Positions 1-5,580 of a stretch of 9,881 nucleotides of DNA are shown piece by piece. The stretch lies in NCBI GenBank assembly GCA_903885865.1, contig CAISKH010000475.1:1-9881 (forward strand), written 5' to 3'. The translations under genes were made by a program, and so were the position numbers. Below the pieces are notes generated by a model that was not told the DNA's origin, ran no database searches, and saw only the letters and a list, made by a program, of their open reading frames with translations. Positions within the stretch are counted from its first letter, which is position 1, and every line of letters starts with the position of its first letter. The DNA is from an uncultured Mucilaginibacter sp. Lineage in GTDB: Bacteria > Bacteroidota > Bacteroidia > Sphingobacteriales > Sphingobacteriaceae.

Positions 1-2
1 AA

Positions 3-71
3 GCTGTAGTAATGCTAAACGATATTAAATATGGTAGAATAATTAAAATGGCCGATAAGCTATCGGAGTAA
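3..71 (+). CDS. Possible C-terminal end of an unknown plus-strand gene (partial at left edge)
   Basis: An open frame of 22 codons enters from the left edge and stops with TAA at 69-71. The residues (AVVMLNDIKYGRIIKMADKL, then SE) look like a normal hydrophilic helical protein end, but no family can be recognised. If real, the gene converges on the metallo-beta-lactamase gene that ends at 185. The open stretch is short enough to occur by chance. The sequence to the left of the window would settle it. Confidence 0.3.
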   Translation, partial: AVVMLNDIKYGRIIKMADKLSE

Positions 72-184
72 TATTTCAAAACTATACCATTAATTAATAC
101 AAATAATGGAAGTATTGTTAGTACTGCCGGAAAAAATCTGGCCTGAAAATAATATTTCATATTACCTTAAATCTGCTTTAATAA

Positions 185-1237
185 TTATTCCTCAACCTTA
201 TCATAAAAAACATGGGGGTTAATGGTGCTGTAACCAGGTCTCATAGGCCTATTATGTACAGAAATTAAATTTGTACCTTCTGTTGAATAAACTCTCGTAC
301 CTCTTTTTTTCAATGCATTTAAAACCTTTTTTGATGGATGTTTAGGCGCATCTTTTGAGGCAGATACATACGCAACTTCTCCTTTAATTGCATTTAAAAT
401 TATAGGTGAAACATTGCGTTTACTTCCGTGATGCGGAACTTGTAAAAAATAAAGATTAGTTAAATCTATGCCATTATTATTTGCATACTCAATTACTTTT
501 TTTAGCGATTCTACGCCTGAATCACCAGTAAATAAATATTTATTACCATCAAAGTGTAATAGACAAACGGCGCTTGAAGAATTTTCAGCGCTCGTAACTC
601 CAAATTCGTCTAATAATTCAATATGCAAAGCATCTTCTACCCACTGTACGGCCTTAGTTGCAAATCCACGTATTGTGTTTTCAAAAATAGATTCCTTAGT
701 TTCTGGTGTTCGAGCAAAATTAGGTAACAATTCCCTATAGTAGTCAACACTCGGGCCCAATACTTCTACCTCACCATTGCCAAATTTTAAACCAGCAAAC
801 GGCTCGCGAATATTTACCTTGTTACTTTCTGCAATTTCTACTAATTCATGGGCGAAATTATATTCATCTCGTATTCTTTGAGATAAACTATTATCTGTAA
901 TTCTACCATCATGAAACAAATGGCTAATGTGTTCAGAATGCTCCCACGGTTTATGAATCCACAATTCACCAACAGACAGTACGTTTAGTACTTCCCTTAG
1001 CCCAGATGCATGGTCTGCATCTGGATGAGTACATATCACCAGGTCGACATAATTGGTATTGTAGGCCTCTTTAATTAATTTAACTAAATTTTTACCTGAC
1101 TCAAGTGTACCGCCATCAATTACTATAACCATTTGCTTAGCTGGATCTTCTAAATTCCCATATCTAAATGCTATGGCATCTCCGCTTTTTTCGCCGCTAT
1201 TTACTGCTAAAAAATCAACCTCTAATCCGTTTTCCAT
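185..1237 (-). CDS. ComEC/Rec2-like metallo-beta-lactamase-fold hydrolase
   Basis: A 350-residue soluble metallo-beta-lactamase-fold protein, with no signal peptide or membrane segment. Visible motifs are D41-G-G-T after the second strand, the metal-binding H71-x-D73-x-D75-H76, an N219-S-S-S-A-V strand, L-F-T-G-D239, and H269-H270-G-S, with a further K-H300-P-S. The D-G-G, HxDxDH, NSS, TGD and HHGS order is typical of the C-terminal hydrolase domain of ComEC/Rec2 DNA-uptake proteins. Here the domain stands alone without the channel part, so it is probably a cytosolic nuclease or phosphodiesterase; the substrate is unknown. The set of metal ligands looks complete. It is the last gene of a three-gene operon, starting 5 nt after the stop of the 304-residue protein, and the GGG at the end of that gene is the only weak ribosome site. 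The DNA is visibly more AT-rich than pheS or kbl, which suggests acquired DNA. Stand-alone ComEC-like hydrolases often occur in defence or conflict loci; that role is inferred here. Confidence 0.85.
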   Translation of the reverse strand: MENGLEVDFLAVNSGEKSGDAIAFRYGNLEDPAKQMVIVIDGGTLESGKNLVKLIKEAYNTNYVDLVICTHPDADHASGLREVLNVLSVGELWIHKPWEHSEHISHLFHDGRITDNSLSQRIRDEYNFAHELVEIAESNKVNIREPFAGLKFGNGEVEVLGPSVDYYRELLPNFARTPETKESIFENTIRGFATKAVQWVEDALHIELLDEFGVTSAENSSSAVCLLHFDGNKYLFTGDSGVESLKKVIEYANNNGIDLTNLYFLQVPHHGSKRNVSPIILNAIKGEVAYVSASKDAPKHPSKKVLNALKKRGTRVYSTEGTNLISVHNRPMRPGYSTINPHVFYDKVEE

Positions 1238-1242
1238 AATAA

Positions 1243-2157
1243 TTACCCTTTAAAGAATTTATTGAACTGCCTATTCCAATCTTCTAAATTGTTATGGATA
1301 ATCCTTTTTAGGAAAGAATAATCCGAAGCGGCAGTTTGTTTATTTAGCTCTTTATTTTTATCAAATTTTGATAACGTAAATAAATATGTTGCATTTCCGG
1401 TTTTTAGATTTTCGAGAATCATTAAGTCATTCTTTGTATATTCAAACATTAAGTAATCATCAAATCCGCCTATTCCCATTGTTACATCAGTAGGTGTATT
1501 TTCTTTTAACAATGCAAACCTATAGCTGTTCCCTTTTGAAACCTCTCCGCTACCCTGGTTGTTTAATTCCTTTTTTATTAATTCTAATTTTTCAGTGATA
1601 GTTAAATTTCCTGACGATAAAATTCTTTTATTCTCAAATTTGGTAACCGGTACAATAGGTTCAAAAACATTATTGTAAATCAAATGATACGACCCAAGAG
1701 CAATTGCCATATTCATAGCAGCCCCAGCTTTTAAATAAAGGTCATCGGTTGATTGCATTTTAAAAGCGGGAAAATGAAGAACTGTTTCCCCCTGCGGTGT
1801 TTGGGCAGCTTCCAAAGCTAAATTATATTTATGAAGGATCATTTTTTCCCAAATATGAAACTCTCTATTGTAGTCAATATCCTTACCGAACCTTTTACTA
1901 TAGTAGTGAATATGTTTCCAGATACTTTCTTTTTGCTCGGGCTGTTTTCTTACTACTTTGCCATGAGTATTTTCTTTTAATGGGCCTTTATTGCCTGTAA
2001 CGGTTATCGAAGTTTGTGTGCCGGTAATAAGTTCTTTTAAACCGGGATGTGATTTGCCGAGCTCAGTGAGGTTTTTCACCCCAAATCCGATATAAAAGGT
2101 TTTCCCATCTTCAACAACATTGTTAAGATATTTTGCTGGGTTTATAACACGATTCAT
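1243..2157 (-). CDS. Uncharacterised 304-residue protein, middle gene of the hydrolase operon
   Basis: No family can be named. The protein is soluble, rich in Lys, Asn and aromatic residues, and has no signal peptide. Three parts are visible. Residues 1-75 are beta-rich and basic. Residues 80-165 are helical, with H82/H84 and an Ala/Met-rich helix near 143-158. Residues 205-304 contain a GIGGFDDY segment (228-235) and a C-terminal stretch with GNATYLF (254-260), a Lys-rich turn, then LKRIIHN (283-289) and an aromatic tail around W294. The start ATG at 2157-2155 overlaps the stop of the 59-residue gene (ATGA). AGGAGAG at 2170-2164 gives it one of the few good Shine-Dalgarno sites in the window, so this start is well supported. 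It ends 5 nt before the hydrolase, which implies co-translation and a shared function, for instance as partner, sensor or specificity subunit. Confidence 0.8.
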   Translation of the reverse strand: MNRVINPAKYLNNVVEDGKTFYIGFGVKNLTELGKSHPGLKELITGTQTSITVTGNKGPLKENTHGKVVRKQPEQKESIWKHIHYYSKRFGKDIDYNREFHIWEKMILHKYNLALEAAQTPQGETVLHFPAFKMQSTDDLYLKAGAAMNMAIALGSYHLIYNNVFEPIVPVTKFENKRILSSGNLTITEKLELIKKELNNQGSGEVSKGNSYRFALLKENTPTDVTMGIGGFDDYLMFEYTKNDLMILENLKTGNATYLFTLSKFDKNKELNKQTAASDYSFLKRIIHNNLEDWNRQFNKFFKG

Positions 2158-2333
2158 TTCCCACTCTCCTTTCTGATGCCCTTAAAAGGTCTGCCATCAT
2201 TTTTAACATCCATAAACTTGCCTGTTGAAGAATCTCGTTTCACCCATTGTTGAGTTTGAGAATTGAATACTTGTGAGCGCTCCCTAACTGCTCCATAGCG
2301 CCTATTGTCGCCTGATTTACTGTTTGTTGCCAT
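2154..2333 (-). CDS. Small basic conserved protein, 59 residues, first gene of the hydrolase operon
   Basis: Reading the minus strand from the ATG at 2333 gives 59 codons, MATNSKSGDNRRYGAVRERS and onward, ending SGK and TGA at 2156-2154. The protein is strongly basic (about 14 Lys/Arg against 6 Asp/Glu). It carries SGDNRRYGAVRERSQVFN and KRDSSTGKFMDVK, then GRPFKGIRKE. This looks like a widespread family of about 60-residue proteins of unknown function with a SGDNRR-GAV-RSQ pattern; that recognition is from memory and unverified. Its stop overlaps the start of the next gene by 4 nt, and it holds the ribosome site for that gene. No second strand or helix-turn-helix can be assigned; nucleic-acid binding is only suggested by the charge. 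It is easily missed because of its size. Confidence 0.8.
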   Translation of the reverse strand: MATNSKSGDNRRYGAVRERSQVFNSQTQQWVKRDSSTGKFMDVKNDGRPFKGIRKESGK

Positions 2334-2571
2334 TGTAATATTATAATTAAAAGTGTTCGAACCCCGACAATATACTATGGCAGCATATTACAGGCTCTTC
2401 CGTTTCTATTACGTGTCGGGAAGACTATCTACGGCATCAGATTGAAGAGATGATTATGAAAGGAAAATAAAAGTTTGTTTTATGCAAACATTTTATAGTT
2501 TTACGCCTTAAATAAAAACCTGTCATCTCAATCGTCGGGCTTTTTAAAGCATCCGATGCATGACAATTATC
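2334..2571. other. Leader region of the hydrolase operon with inverted repeats; no gene seen
   Basis: No convincing gene. A GTTCGAACCCC stretch at 2355-2365 resembles a tRNA T-loop end, but no tRNA body surrounds it. CCCGACA (2363-2369) pairs with TGTCGGG (2414-2420), and TCTTCC (2396-2401) pairs with GGAAGA (2419-2424). The two pairings exclude each other, since both use GG at 2419-2420. On the minus strand this would lie in the 5' leader of the three-gene operon. No clear promoter for that operon was found; GTATATTG near 2369 is only a poor match to the Bacteroidota -7 element. The rest is AT-rich. Confidence 0.4.
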
Positions 2572-2605
2572 GGCTTGTTGGACCCCAAATCCTTCAAGCC
2601 TTTTT
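2572..2605 (+). terminator. Intrinsic-terminator-like hairpin
   Basis: GGCTTG (2572-2577) pairs with CAAGCC (2595-2600), and inside it GGA (2580-2582) pairs with TCC (2590-2592) across a TT/TT internal loop. Five T residues follow at once (2601-2605), then CGTTT. It reads as a terminator on the plus strand, yet no plus-strand gene ends before it. It could end a small RNA or a lost gene. Confidence 0.5.
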
Positions 2606-2939
2606 CGTTTCTGTTTGTATCAAGAATGTTGCCATATCATCCTAACCTCAAATTCCAAATTGTGACATTGACACTACTATTTGCCTATTTTGGGCTAATG
2701 TTTATCGTTTAAAGAAATTTTAGTTGTCAATTAGCTTGAAATAGCTTACTGAATAAAAATTTTTATAAATTTTCAACATTTCCACTTTTTTTCGGTATTT
2801 TTTTAAACATTAACGAGCTGTCAGTCAATGCATTTATATTACTGACATGATGTCGGCAAAATTATGCCATTTATATATAATTAATGGTGGCAGTAGTTTG
2901 TCAGTACCTGTTGGTCGAGATATTCTATCTTACCCCCCT
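2606..2939. other. AT-rich intergenic stretch without a supported gene
   Basis: No coding region with family-like sequence is visible. A 60-codon plus-strand frame from 2847 has no recognisable family and runs through a hairpin, so it was not called. CAAAATTA at 2857-2864 gives a perfect TAnnTTTG on the minus strand, but no matching upstream TTG lies at the right distance, and it is about 520 bp from the small gene of the hydrolase operon. Confidence 0.4.
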
Positions 2940-3001
2940 GGCGCAAGAATGCAGCACCGTCAAGAGCACGGCGTTCTTGTGCCTTTTAAAAACATTTTTT
3001 T
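2940..3001 (+). terminator. Long hairpin followed by T-rich tract
   Basis: GGCGCAAGAATGC (2940-2952) and GCGTTCTTGTGCC (2971-2983) form a 13-pair stem with two G-U pairs and an 18-nt loop. TTTT follows directly, and then a run of seven T at 2995-3001. This fits a plus-strand terminator, again without a gene before it. The loop is large for a terminator, so a repeat element or small RNA end is also possible. Confidence 0.45.
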
Positions 3002-3054
3002 GTTACACCCACACCCGAAATCACGCTAATCTTCAATCATTTGATTAGCCCATA
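2995..3054. repeat. Left copy of a 60-bp flanking direct repeat
   Basis: Seven T then GTTACACCCAC and a GCTAATC...GATTAGC inverted repeat (3025-3031 and 3042-3048). It aligns over its whole length with 4566-4624 in the same orientation, at roughly 80 percent identity by eye with one 2-nt gap. It overlaps the last codons of the PIN toxin gene at 3045. Together the two copies bracket the two toxin-antitoxin modules. Confidence 0.6.
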
Positions 3055-3461
3055 CTTGCTATCGCCTCTGCCGGAGTTAACACAGGCAACGCGCTTTTTC
3101 TGAAATCTTTGGTATTGCGCGTTACAATAAAATCAATTTTTGCCAAACTGAGGGCGCAGTAATATTGAATGGCGTCTTCATAATCTTTAAAATCTGTTTT
3201 TAAAGATTGGCGGATAATTGCATTGGTTACATCGGCTATTTGAACTAACTCTGCTAGGTTATCCAATAGTTTTATAGTGGCATTGTTGGATAATGATTGC
3301 CGCAGGATATAGTAAATGTTATTATAAGAAACTGCCGAAACATAGATGATTGCTTTTCGCTCAACTGCTAAATTAAAAAGCCGGGCAGCATGTAAAGCGA
3401 AAGGTTGCCGGTTAGCTAAAAAATCAATAACCACATTGGTATCCATGAAAATGTGCTTCAT
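3045..3461 (-). CDS. PIN-domain toxin (VapC-like) of a DUF6364 module
   Basis: A 138-residue PIN-domain ribonuclease, predicted to be the toxin of a type II toxin-antitoxin pair. Acidic metal-binding residues are in the expected places: D7 in MDTNVVIDFL, E95-D96 in DYEDAIQYY, and D119 in TRNTKDF. The C-terminal PVLTPAEA is shared in form (PVLTADQF) with the second PIN toxin of this window at 7030-7446. That protein is also 138 residues with almost the same acidic spacing, so the two are paralogues of one subfamily. Known VapC toxins cut tRNA or rRNA in the cytoplasm; the target here is unknown. The start lies 3 nt after the antitoxin stop, so expression is coupled. No inactivating change is visible. 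The 3' end overlaps the left flanking repeat. Confidence 0.88.
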   Translation of the reverse strand: MKHIFMDTNVVIDFLANRQPFALHAARLFNLAVERKAIIYVSAVSYNNIYYILRQSLSNNATIKLLDNLAELVQIADVTNAIIRQSLKTDFKDYEDAIQYYCALSLAKIDFIVTRNTKDFRKSALPVLTPAEAIASMG

Positions 3462-3464
3462 GGG

Positions 3465-3710
3465 TTACTTGTATTTCTTTTGCAGGGCGTTGCCCAATTC
3501 TTTTTTATAATCAAAATCTTCCGGTAAGTTAATTACTCCCATTAGTTTGGTTACTTTGGGCGATAACATTTCGGGCCGCTCTTCGGGTGCAGCTATCGAT
3601 TTTAAATAATTCTCTACAATATCCGACAAACTTTTGCCCTTTTGGCGGGCATATTTTTTAGCGGAATTAATCACTCCGTCTTCCATTGTTAAGGTGAGCT
3701 TGGTTGTCAT
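3465..3710 (-). CDS. DUF6364-type antitoxin
   Basis: An 81-residue antitoxin beginning MTTKLTLTMEDGVINSAKKY. The short N-terminal strand (KLTLTM) is followed by two helices around 12-36 with the K-G-K-S-L-S-D-I-V turn, a ribbon-helix-helix arrangement for DNA binding. The C-terminal part from about residue 40 is charged and would wrap the toxin. An in-frame ATG 60 bp upstream (3770) was not used, because a strong promoter with -7 element at 3731-3738 lies inside that extension, and the paralogue at 7436-7717 begins at the matching MAKLTL. It is followed by its PIN toxin after 3 nt. Such antitoxins repress their own promoter; candidate palindromes are ATACGTAT at 3736-3743 and ACACGTGT at 3712-3719. 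Confidence 0.85.
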   Translation of the reverse strand: MTTKLTLTMEDGVINSAKKYARQKGKSLSDIVENYLKSIAAPEERPEMLSPKVTKLMGVINLPEDFDYKKELGNALQKKYK

Positions 3711-3730
3711 TACACGTGTTATTTGATATT

Positions 3731-3762
3731 CAAATATACGTATTAGTGAATAGTACTCCAAA
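3731..3762 (-). promoter_or_regulatory. Bacteroidota-type promoter of the first DUF6364/PIN module
   Basis: On the minus strand TTTG (3762-3759), a 20-nt spacer, then TATATTTG (3738-3731) match the Bacteroidota sigma consensus in full. The predicted transcript start near 3724 is about 14 nt before the ATG at 3710. The palindrome ATACGTAT (3736-3743) overlaps the -7 element and ACACGTGT (3712-3719) lies in the leader, so autorepression by the antitoxin is likely. Confidence 0.65.
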
Positions 3763-3819
3763 TAGATCAATTATTTATTTGTTTAATTGGTTCTGGTTGG
3801 TTAACCCACTTTAGTTATC

Positions 3820-3851
3820 TTTTTATAATTATTGATTTATGCGTACCTTTA
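3820..3851 (+). promoter_or_regulatory. Weak candidate promoter of the UPF0175/DUF3368 module
   Basis: TTTT (3820-3823), 20 nt, then TACCTTTA (3844-3851) is one base off the Bacteroidota consensus at each box. A transcript would start about 15 nt before the ATG at 3874. The region between the two modules is AT-rich, so chance matches are likely. Confidence 0.3.
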
Positions 3852-3873
3852 ACTGGTTGTTAATAATTACGCT

Positions 3874-4101
3874 ATGACTACGATGACATTACAGGTTCCG
3901 GATGAACTGGAAAAGGAGCATGAAGAAACCGCCCGTTTTATTGCTGCCAAGTTGTATGAAGCAGGCAAGATTACTTTAGGCAAGGCCGCAGCGATGGTGG
4001 GTATGGAAAAATGGGATTTTGCGGAGATACTGTTAAATTACGGCGTCCATTTTATGGACGCCAGCGCGGAAGCTGCTATCAACGATGCCCGGAAGTTCTA
4101 A
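3874..4101 (+). CDS. UPF0175 family antitoxin
   Basis: A 75-residue UPF0175 protein. After the N-terminal TLQVPDEL, residues 19-37 (ETARFIAAKLYEAGKITLGK) and the following AAAMVGMEKWDFAEILLNYG form the helix-turn-helix-like core typical of the family. The Gly-Lys-Ala-Ala and W-F-E-L-type positions are kept. UPF0175 proteins pair with DUF3368 PIN toxins, and exactly such a gene follows with a 17-nt overlap. It would neutralise the toxin and bind the module's promoter. A second ATG at 3883 could also serve as start; the first was kept because nothing speaks against it. The pair is divergent from the DUF6364/PIN pair, with 163 bp between the two start codons. Confidence 0.82.
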   Translation: MTTMTLQVPDELEKEHEETARFIAAKLYEAGKITLGKAAAMVGMEKWDFAEILLNYGVHFMDASAEAAINDARKF

Positions 4102-4549
4102 AGTTATTATTACCGATACAAGCTGCTTTAGCTTGTTGCGCAAACTGGATACGCTCGAAATTTTGCATAAGCTTTTTTCAGGGGTGTTCACTACGCCCGA
4201 AATTGCAGCCGAATTTAAATTCCCCTTACCAGGGTGGGTACAGGTTCAGGAAGTCGGTAATAAATCGCTTCAGCAGGAATACATGAAATTTATTGATCCG
4301 GGCGAAGCCAGCGCGATTGCTTTGGCTGCGGAAATCCCTTATGATTACCTGGTTTTAGATGACGCCGATGCCCGGCGGTTTGCTGAAAAGTTAGGGCTAT
4401 CGGTAACAGGCACCATCGGCCTGTTGGTCATTGCTAAAAACCAGGGACTTATCCCTCTACTCCGGCCTTATTTCGACCGTATCCAGCAAACCAATTTCCA
4501 TATCTCAGCAACATTGCTCGAACACGTACTCAGGAATGCAGGAGAATAA
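4085..4549 (+). CDS. DUF3368 PIN-domain toxin
   Basis: A 154-residue PIN-like protein of the DUF3368 group, the usual partner of UPF0175. It begins MPGSSKVIITDTSCFSLLRK, with D11 in the ITDTSC strand end. E74 lies in the DPGEASAIALA helix, and D92-D93 and D95 lie in VLDDADARR. The SVTGTIGLLVIAKNQG segment (106-121) and the PLLRPYFDRI helix are typical of the family. The acidic residues needed for metal-dependent RNA cleavage are present, so the toxin is probably active; its RNA target is not known. The start ATG lies inside the end of the antitoxin gene, which fits translational coupling. The gene is followed by the right flanking repeat and the GTGATTCA cluster. Confidence 0.85.
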   Translation: MPGSSKVIITDTSCFSLLRKLDTLEILHKLFSGVFTTPEIAAEFKFPLPGWVQVQEVGNKSLQQEYMKFIDPGEASAIALAAEIPYDYLVLDDADARRFAEKLGLSVTGTIGLLVIAKNQGLIPLLRPYFDRIQQTNFHISATLLEHVLRNAGE

Positions 4550-4565
4550 GTATTATTTTACAAAC

Positions 4566-4624
4566 TTTTTTTGTTTCACCCACCCAAAATCAGGCTGATT
4601 TGCAATTATTTGATTATCAGCATA
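4566..4624. repeat. Right copy of the 60-bp flanking direct repeat
   Basis: Seven T then GTTTCACCCACCC and an inverted repeat GCTGAT (4594-4599)/ATCAGC (4616-4621). It corresponds to 2995-3054 in the same orientation. The hairpin arms differ between the copies but each copy can still fold, which hints that the structure matters. Confidence 0.6.
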
Positions 4625-4649
4625 TAAACGCAAAATTATACGTAAAAAA

Positions 4650-4885
4650 ACTGACGAATAAGGTGATTCACCTTTAGTGATTCATCAGGGCAAAAACAGC
4701 CAAAAACAGGCCATTTACATTTACCTGATTATCAACCTATAACCACAAAATCACAGCTAAAAGCACTGACGAATAAGGTGATTCAAAAGTGATTCACTCC
4801 CTTTTAACAAATTACTGTATTTCAATAAGTTAACCTAATAAAGTGATTCAGGTGATTCAGCTGATTCACTTTTTTTGTGAATCAC
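4650..4885. repeat. Cluster of GTGATTCA repeats, iteron-like
   Basis: GTGATTCA occurs at 4663-4670, 4677-4684, 4778-4785, 4789-4796, 4843-4850 and 4852-4859, with the variant CTGATTCA at 4861-4868 and one inverted copy at 4878-4885. Copies come in pairs spaced 14, 11 and 9 nt. The first two pairs are each preceded by CTGACGAATAAG (a 21-bp exact repeat, 4650-4670 and 4765-4785), so the larger unit is about 115 bp. The last direct and the inverted copy form an 8-bp perfect hairpin with a T7 loop (4862-4884). There is no gene from 4550 to 4995. Such arrays can be replication-initiator iterons, recombinase arm sites or repressor sites; no initiator or integrase gene is present in the window. Confidence 0.7.
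4691..4710. repeat. Short tandem repeat
   Basis: Two adjacent 10-bp units, CAAAAACAGC and CAAAAACAGG, lie between the first two pairs of GTGATTCA copies. Confidence 0.5.
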
Positions 4886-4930
4886 TGCATTTAACCAGAT
4901 ACTACCTATCGCTTTATTAACACACCCCTG

Positions 4931-4996
4931 CCCCTCTCAAGAGGGGAACCCGCTGCACATTCATCTGCACATTTGCACATCCGCATATCTGCACAT
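4931..4996. repeat. Palindrome and TGCACAT repeats after the TetR gene
   Basis: CCCCTCT/AGAGGGG (4931-4946) is a perfect 7-bp hairpin with a 2-nt gap. Four copies of TGCACAT follow at 4954-4960, 4966-4972, 4974-4980 and 4990-4996, the last one containing the end of the TetR stop codon. The hairpin lacks a T-run on the minus strand, so it is not a standard terminator for TetR. It resembles dispersed extragenic repeats. Confidence 0.5.
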
Positions 4997-5577
4997 CAAA
5001 TAGTAATCGCCGCTTTCACCAAATAAGGCAATATCTCTTTTTGGAAAGACACAAAGTTCTTGCGCACATCCGAGTCGGATACCGAGGTAAAGGCAAAGCT
5101 AAACACAATGCTTTTGCTGCACTTTATGAGGAAACGTAGGCGGCGGTGGTAGTTTTCGCTCTTGCGTATCTCGGTAAGCCTGGTAAACGAGGCCAGCAGC
5201 ATCTCTTCGAGTTCGTTGCTAAGGTTCTTCAAAAACTCCTGCGAGTTGGCGCTCTCGCGTATAAAATCCCATCCGATGAACTCGTTGCATACGGTATAGC
5301 TTAAACGGCAGGTTTTCATGATGAGGTTGGCCAGGTAAGCTTCCTCGTCCATTTCGGGGGTTTGGGTGAGTATCAGGTCGTCAACGCTCACGCGTATATA
5401 GTCCATGAGCAGGGTATGCAGCACGGCTTCCTTGCTGTTAAAATACTTGTAGATAGTGGCCTTGGCTATCCGGGCGCGTTTGGCAATTTCGTTAACGCTG
5501 GTTTTATGGTACCCAAATTTGCGGAACAGCTCCTGCGCGGCCCGTTTAATGCTGTCTTTTATTTTCTCGGCTTCCAT
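4996..5577 (-). CDS. TetR/AcrR family transcriptional regulator
   Basis: A 193-residue TetR-type repressor. The N-terminal DNA-binding domain is clear: helix 1 near residues 6-22 (IKDSIKRAAQELFRKFGY), then T26-S-V-N-E-I-A as helix 2 and A36-x-I-A-K-A-T-I-Y-K-Y-F as the recognition helix, followed by S-K-E-A-V-L. The C-terminal half is helical and would bind an unknown ligand. It is the last gene of the pheS series, starting 3 nt after the lipoprotein stop, so it is co-transcribed with the lipoprotein and probably pheS. This is unusual for a TetR protein, which more often sits beside the transporter it controls; no such target lies in the window. Its length is normal for the family, and no defect is visible. 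Confidence 0.9.
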   Translation of the reverse strand: MEAEKIKDSIKRAAQELFRKFGYHKTSVNEIAKRARIAKATIYKYFNSKEAVLHTLLMDYIRVSVDDLILTQTPEMDEEAYLANLIMKTCRLSYTVCNEFIGWDFIRESANSQEFLKNLSNELEEMLLASFTRLTEIRKSENYHRRLRFLIKCSKSIVFSFAFTSVSDSDVRKNFVSFQKEILPYLVKAAITI

Positions 5578-5580
5578 GTA

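Noticed and set aside
126..142. GCCGG/CTGGC hairpin after the possible left-edge gene
   Set aside because: Five pairs with one wobble and no T-tract on either strand; not called as a terminator.
2348..2470. A plus-strand open stretch ending in REDYLRHQIEEMIMKGK
   Set aside because: Protein-like at the end, but short, without a fitting start codon or recognised family, and placed in a region of inverted repeats. It could be a gene remnant, but the support is too thin.
2847..3029. A 60-codon plus-strand open frame
   Set aside because: No family-like sequence, it runs through the 2940-2983 hairpin, and it overlaps the flanking repeat; best read as chance.
3711..3770. N-terminal extension of the first DUF6364 antitoxin from the ATG at 3770
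   Set aside because: It would cover a perfect promoter, and the paralogue starts at the matching inner position.
3799..3806. GGTTAACC palindrome between the divergent modules
   Set aside because: Only 8 bp, not at a promoter element and not repeated elsewhere in the window.
4650..4885. CRISPR array
   Set aside because: The repeats are 8 bp with unequal short spacing and no uniform spacers, and no cas gene is near.
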